Of a stretch of DNA of 64,000 nucleotides, positions 7,314-15,744 are shown piece by piece. Under the pieces are notes generated by a model. The model worked only from the letters and a program-made list of their open reading frames with translations, had not been told where the DNA came from and searched no databases. The first letter of the stretch is position 1. Every line of letters begins with the position of its first letter. The stretch is from Paenarthrobacter sp. DKR-5 (lineage in GTDB: Bacteria > Actinomycetota > Actinomycetes > Actinomycetales > Micrococcaceae): positions 186,001 through 250,000 of the forward strand of contig NZ_JAHBOI010000004.1 in the NCBI RefSeq assembly GCF_018531425.1, given 5' to 3'. The position numbers and the translations under genes were made by a program.

Positions 7314-8231
7314 GTGGTCGATTTCAGCCGGCTCGCCAATCCGGAGGACCTGTTGATCCTGCTCTCCGTGGCCAGGCTCGGGCGGTTCAACGCGGTCGCC
7401 GACGCGCTCGGAACCACCCACACGACGATTTCGCGCCGGATCCAGGCGCTGGACAAGCAGCTGGGCGGCCGCACGCTGGCGCGCACCCAGCATGGGTGGG
7501 AGCTGACGGCGCTGGGGCTGAGCGCTCTCGGGGCGGCCGAGGCGATTGAACGGAGCCTGGGGGACCTGGCTGCCGCGGTGCGCCAGGACGAGGACCGCCT
7601 GGCCGGTCTGGTCCGGGTCAGCACGGTGGACGGCTTCGGCGCCGAATTCGCCGCCCCGGCCCTGGTGAAGCTGCAGGCGCAGCATCCGCAGCTGAAGGTG
7701 GAGCTGCTCAGTGCCACCCGCCGTGTGCACCGGAACCGCTCGGGTGCGGACCTGGAGATCGGCGTCGGCCGTCCCGAGGTGCAGAACGCGCACAGCATTT
7801 TCCTGACCAACTACAGCCTGCGCCTCTACGCGACCGCTGCCTACCTGCATCGCCGCGGAGTGCCAGAGTCGGTGGAAGCCCTGCGCAGCCACCGCTTCGT
7901 CACGTATGTGGAGTCCGCCCTGCAGGTGGAGGAGCTGGGGCCGGCCTCGGCTGCGCTGCCGGCGCCGGCCACCAGCTTCCAGGCCACCAGCATCTTCGCG
8001 CAGGTGCAGGCGGTGCGGCACGACGGCGGCATCGGCCTGCTGCCGGCCTTCCTCGCCGCCGGCGTGCCGGAGCTGGTGCCGGTGCTCGAGGACTCCTTCG
8101 AGCGGAGGCTCTCGATGTGGGTGCTGGCGCGGCCGGAAGCGCTGCGCTCGAATGCCGTTGCCGCGGTGCTGCAGGCCCTGCACGCAGAAGTGGGCCACCG
8201 CCAGGACGCGCTGCTCGGCGTCCGGCGGTGA
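7314..8231 (+). CDS. LysR family transcriptional regulator (probable mms regulator)
   Basis: The GTG at 7314 is preferred because AAGGAGG lies five bases before it; the frame extends to a GTG at 7278, but that codon sits inside the operator palindrome. The resulting 305-residue protein has an N-terminal winged helix (LGRFNAVADALGTTHTTISRRIQALDKQLGG, split here at the recognition helix TTHTTISRRIQ) and a LysR substrate-binding domain (about residues 90-290, starting LVRVSTVDGFGAEF). Divergence from mmsBA and the intergenic inverted repeat suggest it controls valine/3-hydroxyisobutyrate breakdown and itself. The inducer is unknown; the crotonase gene converges on it from the other side. Confidence 0.85.
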   Translation: MVDFSRLANPEDLLILLSVARLGRFNAVADALGTTHTTISRRIQALDKQLGGRTLARTQHGWELTALGLSALGAAEAIERSLGDLAAAVRQDEDRLAGLVRVSTVDGFGAEFAAPALVKLQAQHPQLKVELLSATRRVHRNRSGADLEIGVGRPEVQNAHSIFLTNYSLRLYATAAYLHRRGVPESVEALRSHRFVTYVESALQVEELGPASAALPAPATSFQATSIFAQVQAVRHDGGIGLLPAFLAAGVPELVPVLEDSFERRLSMWVLARPEALRSNAVAAVLQALHAEVGHRQDALLGVRR

Positions 8232-8250
8232 CCCGCTTCCTTCGTTCCGC

Positions 8251-9018
8251 TCAGGCGCTCTTACGGTGCAGGAACGCCCCGACCCGCCACGGGAACTCCT
8301 CGGGGTCCGCGGCCGGCCCAACCGGCAGGTCCCGGGCAGGCTGGGACAGTGGCCGCAGCCCGGTGTCCACGGCTTCCTTGGCGGCGCGCAGCGACGCCAA
8401 GGAGAGGCCCTCCCAGGTTTCCAGGAGCTCGCGCAGCGCGGTCTCGGCGCCGTCGTCGGGCACGCGGGAGCTGACCAGGCCCATCGCGTGCGCCTCCGCA
8501 GCCTGCAGCAGGGTCCCGCGGTAGAGCAGGTCCTTGGTGCGCGAGGGGCCGATGCGCAGGCTCATCCGGTTGGCGAACGAGGGCGGGACCAGGATCCCCA
8601 GGCGGGCAATCGGCATGCCGATGCGCGCCGAGTCCAGCATCAGCTGCAGGTCACAGGCCAGTGCCAGCTGGCAGCCCGCCCCGGTCGCAGCGCCCTCCAC
8701 CAGGGCCACGGTCGGCATCGGCAGGTCTTCCACCGCCTGCAGCGCCGCTTCGATCGTGGCGAAGATCTCCTGCACGTCCTCCGCCGGGGAATGCTCCCAT
8801 TCGCGCAGGTTGGAGCCGGAGGAGAAGGTGCCGCCGCAGCCGCGCACGACGACGGCACGCAGCGGCTTGGCCGCCAGCGACCGGGCCGCCTCGCCGAGGG
8901 AGCGCCACTCGGCGGCGCCCATGGCGTTGAAGCGTTGGCCGGTCCCGACCATGATGGTGGCGACCGACCCTGAGACGTCGACTGTCACGGCTTCCACGGT
9001 CTGCTGCCCAGCCTTCAC
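8251..9018 (-). CDS. Crotonase-superfamily protein (enoyl-CoA hydratase/isomerase-like) lacking both catalytic glutamates
   Basis: 255 residues with crotonase topology: the first oxyanion-hole segment TFSSGSNLRE (64-73), the second GAATGAGCQLALACD (109-123), and the helix region ARIGMPIARLGI. In canonical enoyl-CoA hydratases the catalytic residues are Glu in GGGCEL and Glu in the GxPE motif; here they are Gln117 and Ile137. CoA binding and the oxyanion hole look intact, so another crotonase-type reaction (isomerase, hydrolase, C-C bond chemistry) or an altered hydratase is more likely. The GTG start overlaps the stop of the CoA-transferase gene (GTGA), which implies translational coupling and a shared pathway. 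Confidence 0.8.
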   Translation of the reverse strand: MKAGQQTVEAVTVDVSGSVATIMVGTGQRFNAMGAAEWRSLGEAARSLAAKPLRAVVVRGCGGTFSSGSNLREWEHSPAEDVQEIFATIEAALQAVEDLPMPTVALVEGAATGAGCQLALACDLQLMLDSARIGMPIARLGILVPPSFANRMSLRIGPSRTKDLLYRGTLLQAAEAHAMGLVSSRVPDDGAETALRELLETWEGLSLASLRAAKEAVDTGLRPLSQPARDLPVGPAADPEEFPWRVGAFLHRKSA

Positions 9019-10283
9019 TGGACGGCGCCGGTACGCCGGAGGTCGGCGATGGCCGCCGCGTCCAGGCCAAGGCCCGCGAGGACGTCGTCAGTGTGCTGGC
9101 CGAGCAGCGGGGGCGCGGTGCGGATGGATGCCGGGGTGCGGGTGAGCCGCACCGGGCAGCCGACGACCTTCATCGGGCCGGCGGTGGGGTGATCCAGGTC
9201 CGCCACCATGCCGCGGGCCAGGACCTGCGGGTCCGCCACGGCCTGGTCCACCGTCTGGATCGGACCAACCGGCACGCCGGCCTCGTCCAACGTCTGCACC
9301 CAGTCCTGCGTGGTCCGCGTGCGCATCACCGCCTCGATCCGGGGGATCAGCGTGTCCCGGTGCGCCACCCGCGAGGGGTTGGTGGCGTACTGCGGGTCGC
9401 CGGCGAGTTCTTCGTCGCCCAGGGCCGCGCCGAAGCGCCGCCAAAGCCCGTCGTTGCCGACGGCGACCATGACGAAGCCGTCCGACGTCGGGAAGGCCTG
9501 GTACGGAGCGATCGTCGGGTGCGCCGAGCCGTAGCGCTTCGGCACCTCGCCGCTGGCGAAGTAGCCGCTGGAAACGTACGTCAGCCAGGACACGGAGCCG
9601 TCGAGCAGGCTGATGTCCACCCACTGTCCGTTGCCCGTGCGCTGCTTCTCGTGCAGGGCGGCGAGCACCCCCACGACGGCCCACATGCCCGCCACCAGGT
9701 CCGCGCTGCTGACGCCGACCCGGACCGGGGGCCCGTCGGTCTCTCCGGTGACGCTCATGATCCCGCTGCGGGCCTGGGCGATGGCGTCATAGCCCGGGCG
9801 GAGCGCGTCGGGCCCGGTCTGGCCGTAGCCGCTGATCGAGGCGTAGACCAGCCCGGGGTTCTCCCGGGAGAGCTCCTCGTACCCCAGGCCCAGCCGTGCC
9901 GCGGTGCCGGGCCGGAAGTTCTCGACCAGCACGTCCGCCTTCAAGGCGAGGCGGCGGACCGCCGCAAGTCCCTCGGGGGACTTCAGGTCGACGGCGAGGC
10001 TGCGCTTGTTCCGGTTCACGGAGAGGAAGTACGCGGCCTCCTCGCCCTGGAACGGCGGCCCCCATTGCCGGGTGTCGTCCCCCTGGCCGGGCTGTTCGAT
10101 CTTGATCACGTCGGCTCCGAGGTCCGCCAGCGTCATGGTGGCGAACGGTCCGGAGAGGATGCGGCTCAGGTCCAGGACCAGCAGGTCCTTCAGCGGCCCG
10201 GAGGGTCCGGCGGGCTGGCCGGCCGGGAGTGTCCCGGTCCCGGCCGCCTGCTCGGGGGTGGTGCTTGTGTCTGTCAGACTCAT
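9015..10283 (-). CDS. CaiB/BaiF (class III) CoA-transferase
   Basis: 422 residues, the normal size of this family. Signatures include LDLSRILSGPFATM (38-51), LGADVIKIEQPG and the active-site segment LRPGYDAIAQARSG, in which Asp166 would form the aspartyl-CoA thioester. These enzymes move CoA between carboxylates, for example to formate, carnitine, succinate-derived or aromatic acids. The first 30 residues are Thr/Ala/Pro/Gly-rich and precede the conserved fold. It overlaps the permease stop (ATGA) and the crotonase start (GTGA), so transport, CoA activation and a crotonase reaction are encoded as one tightly coupled unit. The carboxylate handled is unknown. Confidence 0.88.
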   Translation of the reverse strand: MSLTDTSTTPEQAAGTGTLPAGQPAGPSGPLKDLLVLDLSRILSGPFATMTLADLGADVIKIEQPGQGDDTRQWGPPFQGEEAAYFLSVNRNKRSLAVDLKSPEGLAAVRRLALKADVLVENFRPGTAARLGLGYEELSRENPGLVYASISGYGQTGPDALRPGYDAIAQARSGIMSVTGETDGPPVRVGVSSADLVAGMWAVVGVLAALHEKQRTGNGQWVDISLLDGSVSWLTYVSSGYFASGEVPKRYGSAHPTIAPYQAFPTSDGFVMVAVGNDGLWRRFGAALGDEELAGDPQYATNPSRVAHRDTLIPRIEAVMRTRTTQDWVQTLDEAGVPVGPIQTVDQAVADPQVLARGMVADLDHPTAGPMKVVGCPVRLTRTPASIRTAPPLLGQHTDDVLAGLGLDAAAIADLRRTGAVQ

Positions 10284-11599
10284 ACAGCTGTTTCCGATCG
10301 GGTTGCGGGATTGCCCTCGAAGCGGTGGGCCGCTTTCGGGAGGAAGACCAGGGCAAGCATCGCGATGATGCAGCAGGCGATGATGTACAGCGCGATCGCT
10401 GTCGAGTTGCCGTACTGGGCCAGCAGTGCCGCGGCGATCAGCGGCGCCGGGCCGCCGGCGACCACGCTGGCGAGCTGGTAGCCCATGCCGGCGCCGGTGT
10501 AGCGGATGTCAGCGTCGAAGCTCTCCGCGATCAGTGCCGCCTGCGGTCCGTACTGGATGTCATGCAGGATAAGGCTCACGACGATGGCCAGGCCCACGAT
10601 GAACGGGCTGCGCGTGTCCAGCAGTGCGAAGTAGGGGAAGGCGAACAGGGCGGTCAGGACGATGCCCACGCCGTACACCCGGCGCCGGCCGAAGCGGTCG
10701 GAGAGCCGGCCGAAGAGCGGGACGCTGATCAGCCCCAGGGCGGCCGCGATCAGGGTGTCGTCCAGGATCGAATTGCTGTTGAGCTTGAGGTGCTTGACGG
10801 CGTAGGTGATCACGAAGGTGATGAACAGGTAGAACGGCGCCTGCTCGGACATGCGGACCAAGGCCGAGAGGATGATTTCCTTGGGCTGGCGCTTGATGAC
10901 CTCGAGGAGCGGGTTGCGGACGATCTTGTTGGACTTGCGCACGGCCTCGAACTCGGGGCTTTCGATCACGCGCAGCCGGACGAACAGACCGACGCCGATG
11001 AGCAGGATGCTGATGATGAACGGGATGCGCCAGCCGAAGGCGGCGAAGCCCTCGGTGCCGGTGATGCCGGAGGTGATCCGGACCACGCCGGTGGAGAGCA
11101 CCAGGCCCAGCGGAACACCGATCTGCGGCCAGCTGGCGGAGAAGCCGCGGCGGTGCTGGTGGCCCCACTCCATGCTCAGCAGCACGGAGCCGCCCCACTC
11201 GCCGCCGACGCCGACGCCCTGGATGATGCGCAGCACGGTCAGCAGGATCGGCGCCGCGACGCCGATGGCCTGGTAGCTGGGCAGGAAGCCGATCAGCACG
11301 GTGCCGAAGGCCATCAGGAACAGCGTGACCATCAGGGTCGTCTTACGCCCGATCCTGTCACCGTAGTGGCCGAAAATGGCCGCACCGACAGGACGGGCTA
11401 CGAAGCCCACGAACTGGGTGCCGAACGCCGCGAGCACCCCGGCGAACGCGGACTGGCCGGGGAAGAACAGCTGGGGGAACACCAGCGCGGCAGCGGTGCC
11501 GTAAAGGAAGAAGTCGTACCACTCGATCGTGGTGCCGACGACGCTGGCGACGGTCGCGCGGCGAGCCGCCTGCTCCCGGGTTACTGCTTGGGTTGTCAT
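10280..11599 (-). CDS. MFS transporter, metabolite:H+ symporter (MHS/ShiA-type) family
   Basis: 439 residues with 12 membrane helices. The MHS hallmarks are TTIEWYDFFLYGT near residue 22, the loop GDRIGRKTTL, and the GVGGEWGGSVLLSMEW stretch of helix 4-5, all characteristic of the shikimate/alpha-ketoglutarate/proline-betaine permease group. Two ATGs lie in tandem; 11599 is favoured since GGAG is five bases away. The frame runs far upstream into the IclR gene region but without an RBS. It is the first gene of the permease, CoA-transferase and crotonase unit, and probably imports the acid that the next enzyme activates. Divergent IclR control is likely. Confidence 0.88.
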   Translation of the reverse strand: MTTQAVTREQAARRATVASVVGTTIEWYDFFLYGTAAALVFPQLFFPGQSAFAGVLAAFGTQFVGFVARPVGAAIFGHYGDRIGRKTTLMVTLFLMAFGTVLIGFLPSYQAIGVAAPILLTVLRIIQGVGVGGEWGGSVLLSMEWGHQHRRGFSASWPQIGVPLGLVLSTGVVRITSGITGTEGFAAFGWRIPFIISILLIGVGLFVRLRVIESPEFEAVRKSNKIVRNPLLEVIKRQPKEIILSALVRMSEQAPFYLFITFVITYAVKHLKLNSNSILDDTLIAAALGLISVPLFGRLSDRFGRRRVYGVGIVLTALFAFPYFALLDTRSPFIVGLAIVVSLILHDIQYGPQAALIAESFDADIRYTGAGMGYQLASVVAGGPAPLIAAALLAQYGNSTAIALYIIACCIIAMLALVFLPKAAHRFEGNPATRSETAV

Positions 11600-11732
11600 C
11601 ATCACTCCGTTGTATTGATGTTGAGGGCTTCTGGCCCGGTGCGATTTTGCCTCAGTGGTCTTTTCTCCACGTCGCTGTACGGATACCCTGAGACCCACAT
11701 TGTGAGTTCGTGACCCATCCTGCGGGAACCAG

Positions 11733-12653
11733 TTGTCTGATGTCAATAGGTTCCGGCTGCGGTCCGGGCAGGGCCGCGGCGGCAGTGGGAACGGCACGGC
11801 GGGAATCCGCCCCGAGCAAAGGACACCAGCGGTTTTGGCGAGAGAACAGGGCACCGGATCGACCCCCTTGCTCGTGCTGGGCAAGGTGACGGAGATCCTC
11901 AATTGCTTCTCGGTGGAGGAGCCGGACCCCACCCTGACGCAGATCGTGAGGCAAACAGGCCTTCCGGCGAGCACCTGCCAGCGGCTGGTGCAGAACATGG
12001 TCCGTGAGGGCTTCCTGGACCGCGACGGCGACCGGTACCGGATCGGGCTCCAACTGGTGCGCTGGGCCAGCCCCGGCACGTTCGGCCTCGACGTCGTGCG
12101 CATTGTGCGGCCCATCCTGCAGCAGCTGCGCGACGAGGCCGGCGAGACCGCCTGCCTCTACATCCGTGACGGCGCCTTCCGCACCGTCGTCGCCGTGGCC
12201 GAAACCCGGCACGTCGTGATGCGGCCGTTCCGGGTGGGGCAGGTCATGCCGATCCATGCCGGGGCTCCCGGGAAGATCTTCCTTGCCTTCGACCCCGGCG
12301 CCCGCGAGGCACTGGCCGGCAGCGAGTTGACCCGGTTCACGGCCAACACCCCCGCCAGCTGGGAGGTGCTGGACCAGCAGGTCGAGCAGGCGCGTGCGCA
12401 GGGCTTTTACGCCGCGTTCGGGGAGCGCAACAGCGACGTCGGGTCGATCAGCGCCCCGGTGTTCGACCACACCGGCGAGCTAGCCGGGGTCCTCGGCGTC
12501 GGCTTCCCCACGCAGCGGGTGACGCCCGCCGACGTCGAACGGCTGGGCCCGGCGGTTTCCGCGGCGGCCAGGTCCGCTTCCCTGGCCCTCGGCCACCACT
12601 ATGCGGTGACCCACACCAGGACCGGCAGGTCCAAGCGTTCCGCCGCCCGCTGA
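11733..12653 (+). CDS. IclR family transcriptional regulator
   Basis: 306 residues if translation begins at the TTG at 11733, for which no good RBS is seen; a TTG at 11835 is an alternative, so the start is uncertain by about 34 residues. The winged helix lies near residues 48-105 (LGKVTEILNCF, TQIVRQTGLPASTCQRLVQNM) and the IclR effector domain follows (RDEAGETACLYIRDG, GAPGKIFLAF, DVGSISAPVFDHTGEL, GVLGVGFPTQRV). The N-terminal 45 residues are Arg/Gly-rich and not conserved in the family. Divergence from the MHS permease unit makes it the probable regulator of that unit, with a small acid as likely effector. Confidence 0.87.
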   Translation: MSDVNRFRLRSGQGRGGSGNGTAGIRPEQRTPAVLAREQGTGSTPLLVLGKVTEILNCFSVEEPDPTLTQIVRQTGLPASTCQRLVQNMVREGFLDRDGDRYRIGLQLVRWASPGTFGLDVVRIVRPILQQLRDEAGETACLYIRDGAFRTVVAVAETRHVVMRPFRVGQVMPIHAGAPGKIFLAFDPGAREALAGSELTRFTANTPASWEVLDQQVEQARAQGFYAAFGERNSDVGSISAPVFDHTGELAGVLGVGFPTQRVTPADVERLGPAVSAAARSASLALGHHYAVTHTRTGRSKRSAAR

Positions 12654-12685
12654 CCCGGGGACGGTGGGTCACTGGGAACAGCTGG

Positions 12686-14116
12686 TCAGGCCTCGAAGTC
12701 CGCCAGGCTCACCGGGTGCACATACGTGCCCGCGGGTTGCCGCACCCACCACTGGCCGGTCGAGCGCAGCTCCGCCCAGCTGGAATAGCGGTAGCGGAAG
12801 ACGCGGGCGCGGACCCGGGCCGGCGGGAGGCCGCCGAACGGGTCCCGGCGCAGCAGCTTCAGCGTGGCACGGTCCGCGTTCAGCAGGCGGTGCAGCAACG
12901 GCAGGAACCAGTTGTCCCCGCGGGCGCCGAGGCCGAGGAACCACATGAGCCAGTCCAGCCGCAGGTGGTACGGGGCGAACTGCCGGGGAAGGCGGCGGGG
13001 GTCGCCCGGCTTGCCCTTGAATTCGTATTCCTCCCATCGGGCCTCGTCATCCTCGTCCAGGGTCCCTTCGACGATGATTTCGTAGCGGCTGCGGGTGATC
13101 GTTCCGAACGCCCCATACGCATTGCACAGGTGCCAGCGGTTGAAACTGGCGTTCATCAGCTGCCGCCGGGCCAGCAGGTTCCGCGCCGGCCAGTAGCTGA
13201 GCGCCACGAGCAAGGCGGACACGGCCAGGACCAGGACGGCGAACCAGAGCGGCGTAGCGGTGTAGCCGTTCTGCGCCGGCACGGCGGCCAGCACCGCATG
13301 CGCGGCGCCGTCGTCTACCGCCGAGAAAGCCAGGATGATCGTGAGCGTGTTCAACCAGGCGAAGTTGCCGGACAGCACCAGCCACAGCTGCGTCACGATG
13401 ATGACCGCGGCAGCCAGCGAGGCCAGCGGCTGGGGTGCGAACAGGAAGAACGGGACAACCAGCTGGGTGATGTGGTTGCCGAGGACTTCGAGCCGGTGCA
13501 GCGGTTTGGGCAAGTGGTGGAACCACCAGCTCGCCGGATTGGGCATCGGCTGCGTTTCGTGGTGGTAGTAGAGCGCCGTCAGGTCCCGCCAGCAGCTGTC
13601 GCCGCGGATTTTGATCAGCCCGGCGCCGAATTCGAGCCGGAACACCAGCCAGCGCGCCAGCCAGATCACCGTCACCGGGGCCGCCGTGTGGCGCGAGCCG
13701 AGGAAAGCGCAGAGGAATCCCGCCTCGAGGAGCAGGCTCTCCCAGCCGAAACCGTAGAAGACCTGCCCGACGTTGACGATCGACAGGTAGCCTCCCCATA
13801 GAAGCAGGAAGGCCAGCATCGGCGCCCAGTCCGGGCCTTCCTGGGGCAGTCCCGCGAGGAGCGCTGCGGCCAGCAGGGCACCGGCACAGGCGAGGGCGGC
13901 CAGCATCCGGTCCGAATAGTGCCAGCGGAAAATGGTGGGGGACTTCCGCGCTGCGGGCCTGCGCAGGTAGGCCGGAACGGGCAGCAGGCCGTGCTCGCCG
14001 AGCAGCGGTCTGAACTGTGCGACGGCAGAGAGGAAAGCGATCAGGTAGACCGCGGCAGTGCCGCGCTGCAGCACCTGCCGCGCGAAGCCGTATCCTGCCG
14101 CATCCAGCCAGTCCAT
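12686..14116 (-). CDS. Lipase maturation factor (LMF1/LMF2-like) family membrane protein
   Basis: About 476 residues from the ATG at 14116 (MDWLDAAGYGFARQVLQRG); in-frame GTG codons just upstream leave some doubt and no strong RBS is visible. Multiple hydrophobic helices fill the first 330 residues, including WGGYLSIVNVGQVFYGFGWE, which resembles the DUF1222/LMF core, and FGAGLIKIRGDSCWRDLTALYYHHETQPMPNP (quoted in part: GAGLIKIRGDSCW), strongly typical of lipase maturation factor homologues. The eukaryotic proteins help lipases fold in the ER; the role in bacteria is not established. The nearest lipase gene is 8 kb away. The gene converges with the IclR gene and stands apart from the photolyase. 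Confidence 0.85.
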   Translation of the reverse strand: MDWLDAAGYGFARQVLQRGTAAVYLIAFLSAVAQFRPLLGEHGLLPVPAYLRRPAARKSPTIFRWHYSDRMLAALACAGALLAAALLAGLPQEGPDWAPMLAFLLLWGGYLSIVNVGQVFYGFGWESLLLEAGFLCAFLGSRHTAAPVTVIWLARWLVFRLEFGAGLIKIRGDSCWRDLTALYYHHETQPMPNPASWWFHHLPKPLHRLEVLGNHITQLVVPFFLFAPQPLASLAAAVIIVTQLWLVLSGNFAWLNTLTIILAFSAVDDGAAHAVLAAVPAQNGYTATPLWFAVLVLAVSALLVALSYWPARNLLARRQLMNASFNRWHLCNAYGAFGTITRSRYEIIVEGTLDEDDEARWEEYEFKGKPGDPRRLPRQFAPYHLRLDWLMWFLGLGARGDNWFLPLLHRLLNADRATLKLLRRDPFGGLPPARVRARVFRYRYSSWAELRSTGQWWVRQPAGTYVHPVSLADFEA

Positions 14117-14235
14117 CGCACGATCCACGCTAGGGGCGACGGCCCGGTTGTCAAGGGCGCAAGTGCCCGGCCGTGACCAAACCGGTACCAAAGGAGCGGG
14201 TGCGCCCGGGAGCTTTCGGAAGTAGACTTACGATC

Positions 14236-14275
14236 GTTGCCGCGGGGTGAACCCTTGGGGGTCCCCGCCGGCAAC
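14236..14275 (-). terminator. Terminator-like hairpin after the photolyase gene
   Basis: GTTGCCGCGGGG (14236-14247) pairs with CCCCGC-C-GGCAAC (14263-14275), a 12-bp stem with a single bulge, about 30 bases beyond the photolyase stop on the minus strand. Confidence 0.5.
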
Positions 14276-14304
14276 ACCAAGCCGTTGGCCGACCATCAGC
14301 CCGC

Positions 14305-15699
14305 TCAGCCGTTCTTCATCCTGTCGTAGGCGTCGAGGGCCCTGCGCCGGGTGTCGCCGAGGTCCACGATTGGCTCCGGGTACCCTGCTGCCGGGCCGGT
14401 CTTGTCCGCCAGCTTCCACGGCTCGTGGATCTGCTTGCCCAGCCCGGCCAGTTCCGGCACGTAGCGGCGCAGGTAGTCCCCGGCAGCGTCGAACTTGCGG
14501 CTCTGCGTGACCGGGTTGAAGATCCTGAAGTAGGGACTCGCGTCCGCCCCCGAGCCGGCGACCCACTGCCAGTTCGCCGGGTTGTTCGCCGCGTCGGCGT
14601 CCACCAGCGTGTCCCAGAACCAGCTTTCGCCCACGCGCCAGTCAATGAGCAGGTTCTTCACCAGGAAGGATGCCGTCGCCATCCGCACCCGGTTGTGCAT
14701 CCAGCCCGTCTGCCACAGCTGGCGCATTCCGGCGTCCACGAGCGGGTAGCCGGTGCGCCCGCGCTTCCATGCCGCCAGGCCCTGCCGGCCGGCCCAGCTG
14801 AATCCGTCGAATTCCGGGCGGTAGTTGCGCGTTGCCAGCTGGGGGTTGAAGTACAGCAGCTGCCAGCAGAACTCGCGCCAGCCCAGTTCCGAGCGGAATA
14901 CCCGCGCATCCTCCGTCTCCGGGGCGTGGCGCAGCTCCTCCCAGACCTGGAACGGGCTGATCTCGCCGAAGCGCAGGTGCGGGGACAGCCTGCTGGACCC
15001 TTCGACGCCCGGCCGCTCACGCGCGCTCGCGTAGCCCTCCACGCCGCCGCCGGCAAAGTCCTCCAGCCGCGCCCAGGCACCTTGCTCCCCGGGCTGCCAG
15101 GTCGCCGCCAGGCCCCCGGACCAGTCGGGGTCCCGGGGGAGCAGGTGCCAGGCCGCGAGGTCCTCGGAGCCGGCCCCCGGAGAGCTCAGGGCCGGGGGTG
15201 CTTCCAGGGGCTTGCGCGGTTCGGGTGCCTCCAGGCACGCGCGCCAGAAGGGGGAGAACACCTTGTACGGGCCGCCGGACCCGGTCTGGATCTGCCACGG
15301 TTCGAAGAGCAGATTGGCCTGGAAGCTGGCGGCGGCCAGGCCCTGCTCCTCGGCCCAGGACTTGATGCCGGCGTCGACGGCGCGTTCGGGACCGCCGTAG
15401 CGTCGGTTCCAGAACACGGCGTCGGCGCCGGTCTCCTCCACCAGCGCCTGCAGCACTGCCGCAGCTCCGCCGCGCCTGAGCGTCAGGGCACCGCCGAGCG
15501 CTTCGGCCTGGCGCCCCAGCGCCTCCAGCGAGTGGTGCAGCCACCAGCTGGCCGCCCCGCCGAGAGGCCGCAGACCGGGACTCTCCTCGTCGAGGACGTA
15601 CACCAGGCACACGGGGTTGCCGCGTTGCAGGGCGGCGTCGAGGGCCGGGTTGTCCGCCAGCCGGAGGTCGTCGCGCAGCCAGACGATCGAGGAAACCAT
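14305..15699 (-). CDS. phrB: Deoxyribodipyrimidine photolyase (class I, CPD photolyase)
   Basis: 464 residues, standard for class I photolyases. The N-terminal Rossmann-like antenna domain begins MVSSIVWLRDDLRLADNP, and the helical FAD domain carries GEISPFQVWEELR, WREFCWQLLYF, RRRTGYPLVDAGMRQL-like segment, TGWMHNRVRM, and the signature region WDTLVDADAANNPANWQW followed by SPYFRIFNPVTQSRKFD. It repairs cyclobutane pyrimidine dimers with light, using FADH- and an antenna chromophore whose identity (MTHF or 8-HDF) cannot be read here. RBS GGAAGG precedes the ATG. It lies 45 bases behind pspA on the same strand, so it may be partly cotranscribed. Confidence 0.92.
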   Translation of the reverse strand: MVSSIVWLRDDLRLADNPALDAALQRGNPVCLVYVLDEESPGLRPLGGAASWWLHHSLEALGRQAEALGGALTLRRGGAAAVLQALVEETGADAVFWNRRYGGPERAVDAGIKSWAEEQGLAAASFQANLLFEPWQIQTGSGGPYKVFSPFWRACLEAPEPRKPLEAPPALSSPGAGSEDLAAWHLLPRDPDWSGGLAATWQPGEQGAWARLEDFAGGGVEGYASARERPGVEGSSRLSPHLRFGEISPFQVWEELRHAPETEDARVFRSELGWREFCWQLLYFNPQLATRNYRPEFDGFSWAGRQGLAAWKRGRTGYPLVDAGMRQLWQTGWMHNRVRMATASFLVKNLLIDWRVGESWFWDTLVDADAANNPANWQWVAGSGADASPYFRIFNPVTQSRKFDAAGDYLRRYVPELAGLGKQIHEPWKLADKTGPAAGYPEPIVDLGDTRRRALDAYDRMKNG

Positions 15700-15744
15700 A
15701 AGTCCTTCCGGTGGGGCCGGGGTGCCGTCGGTGGAGCGCGCAGA

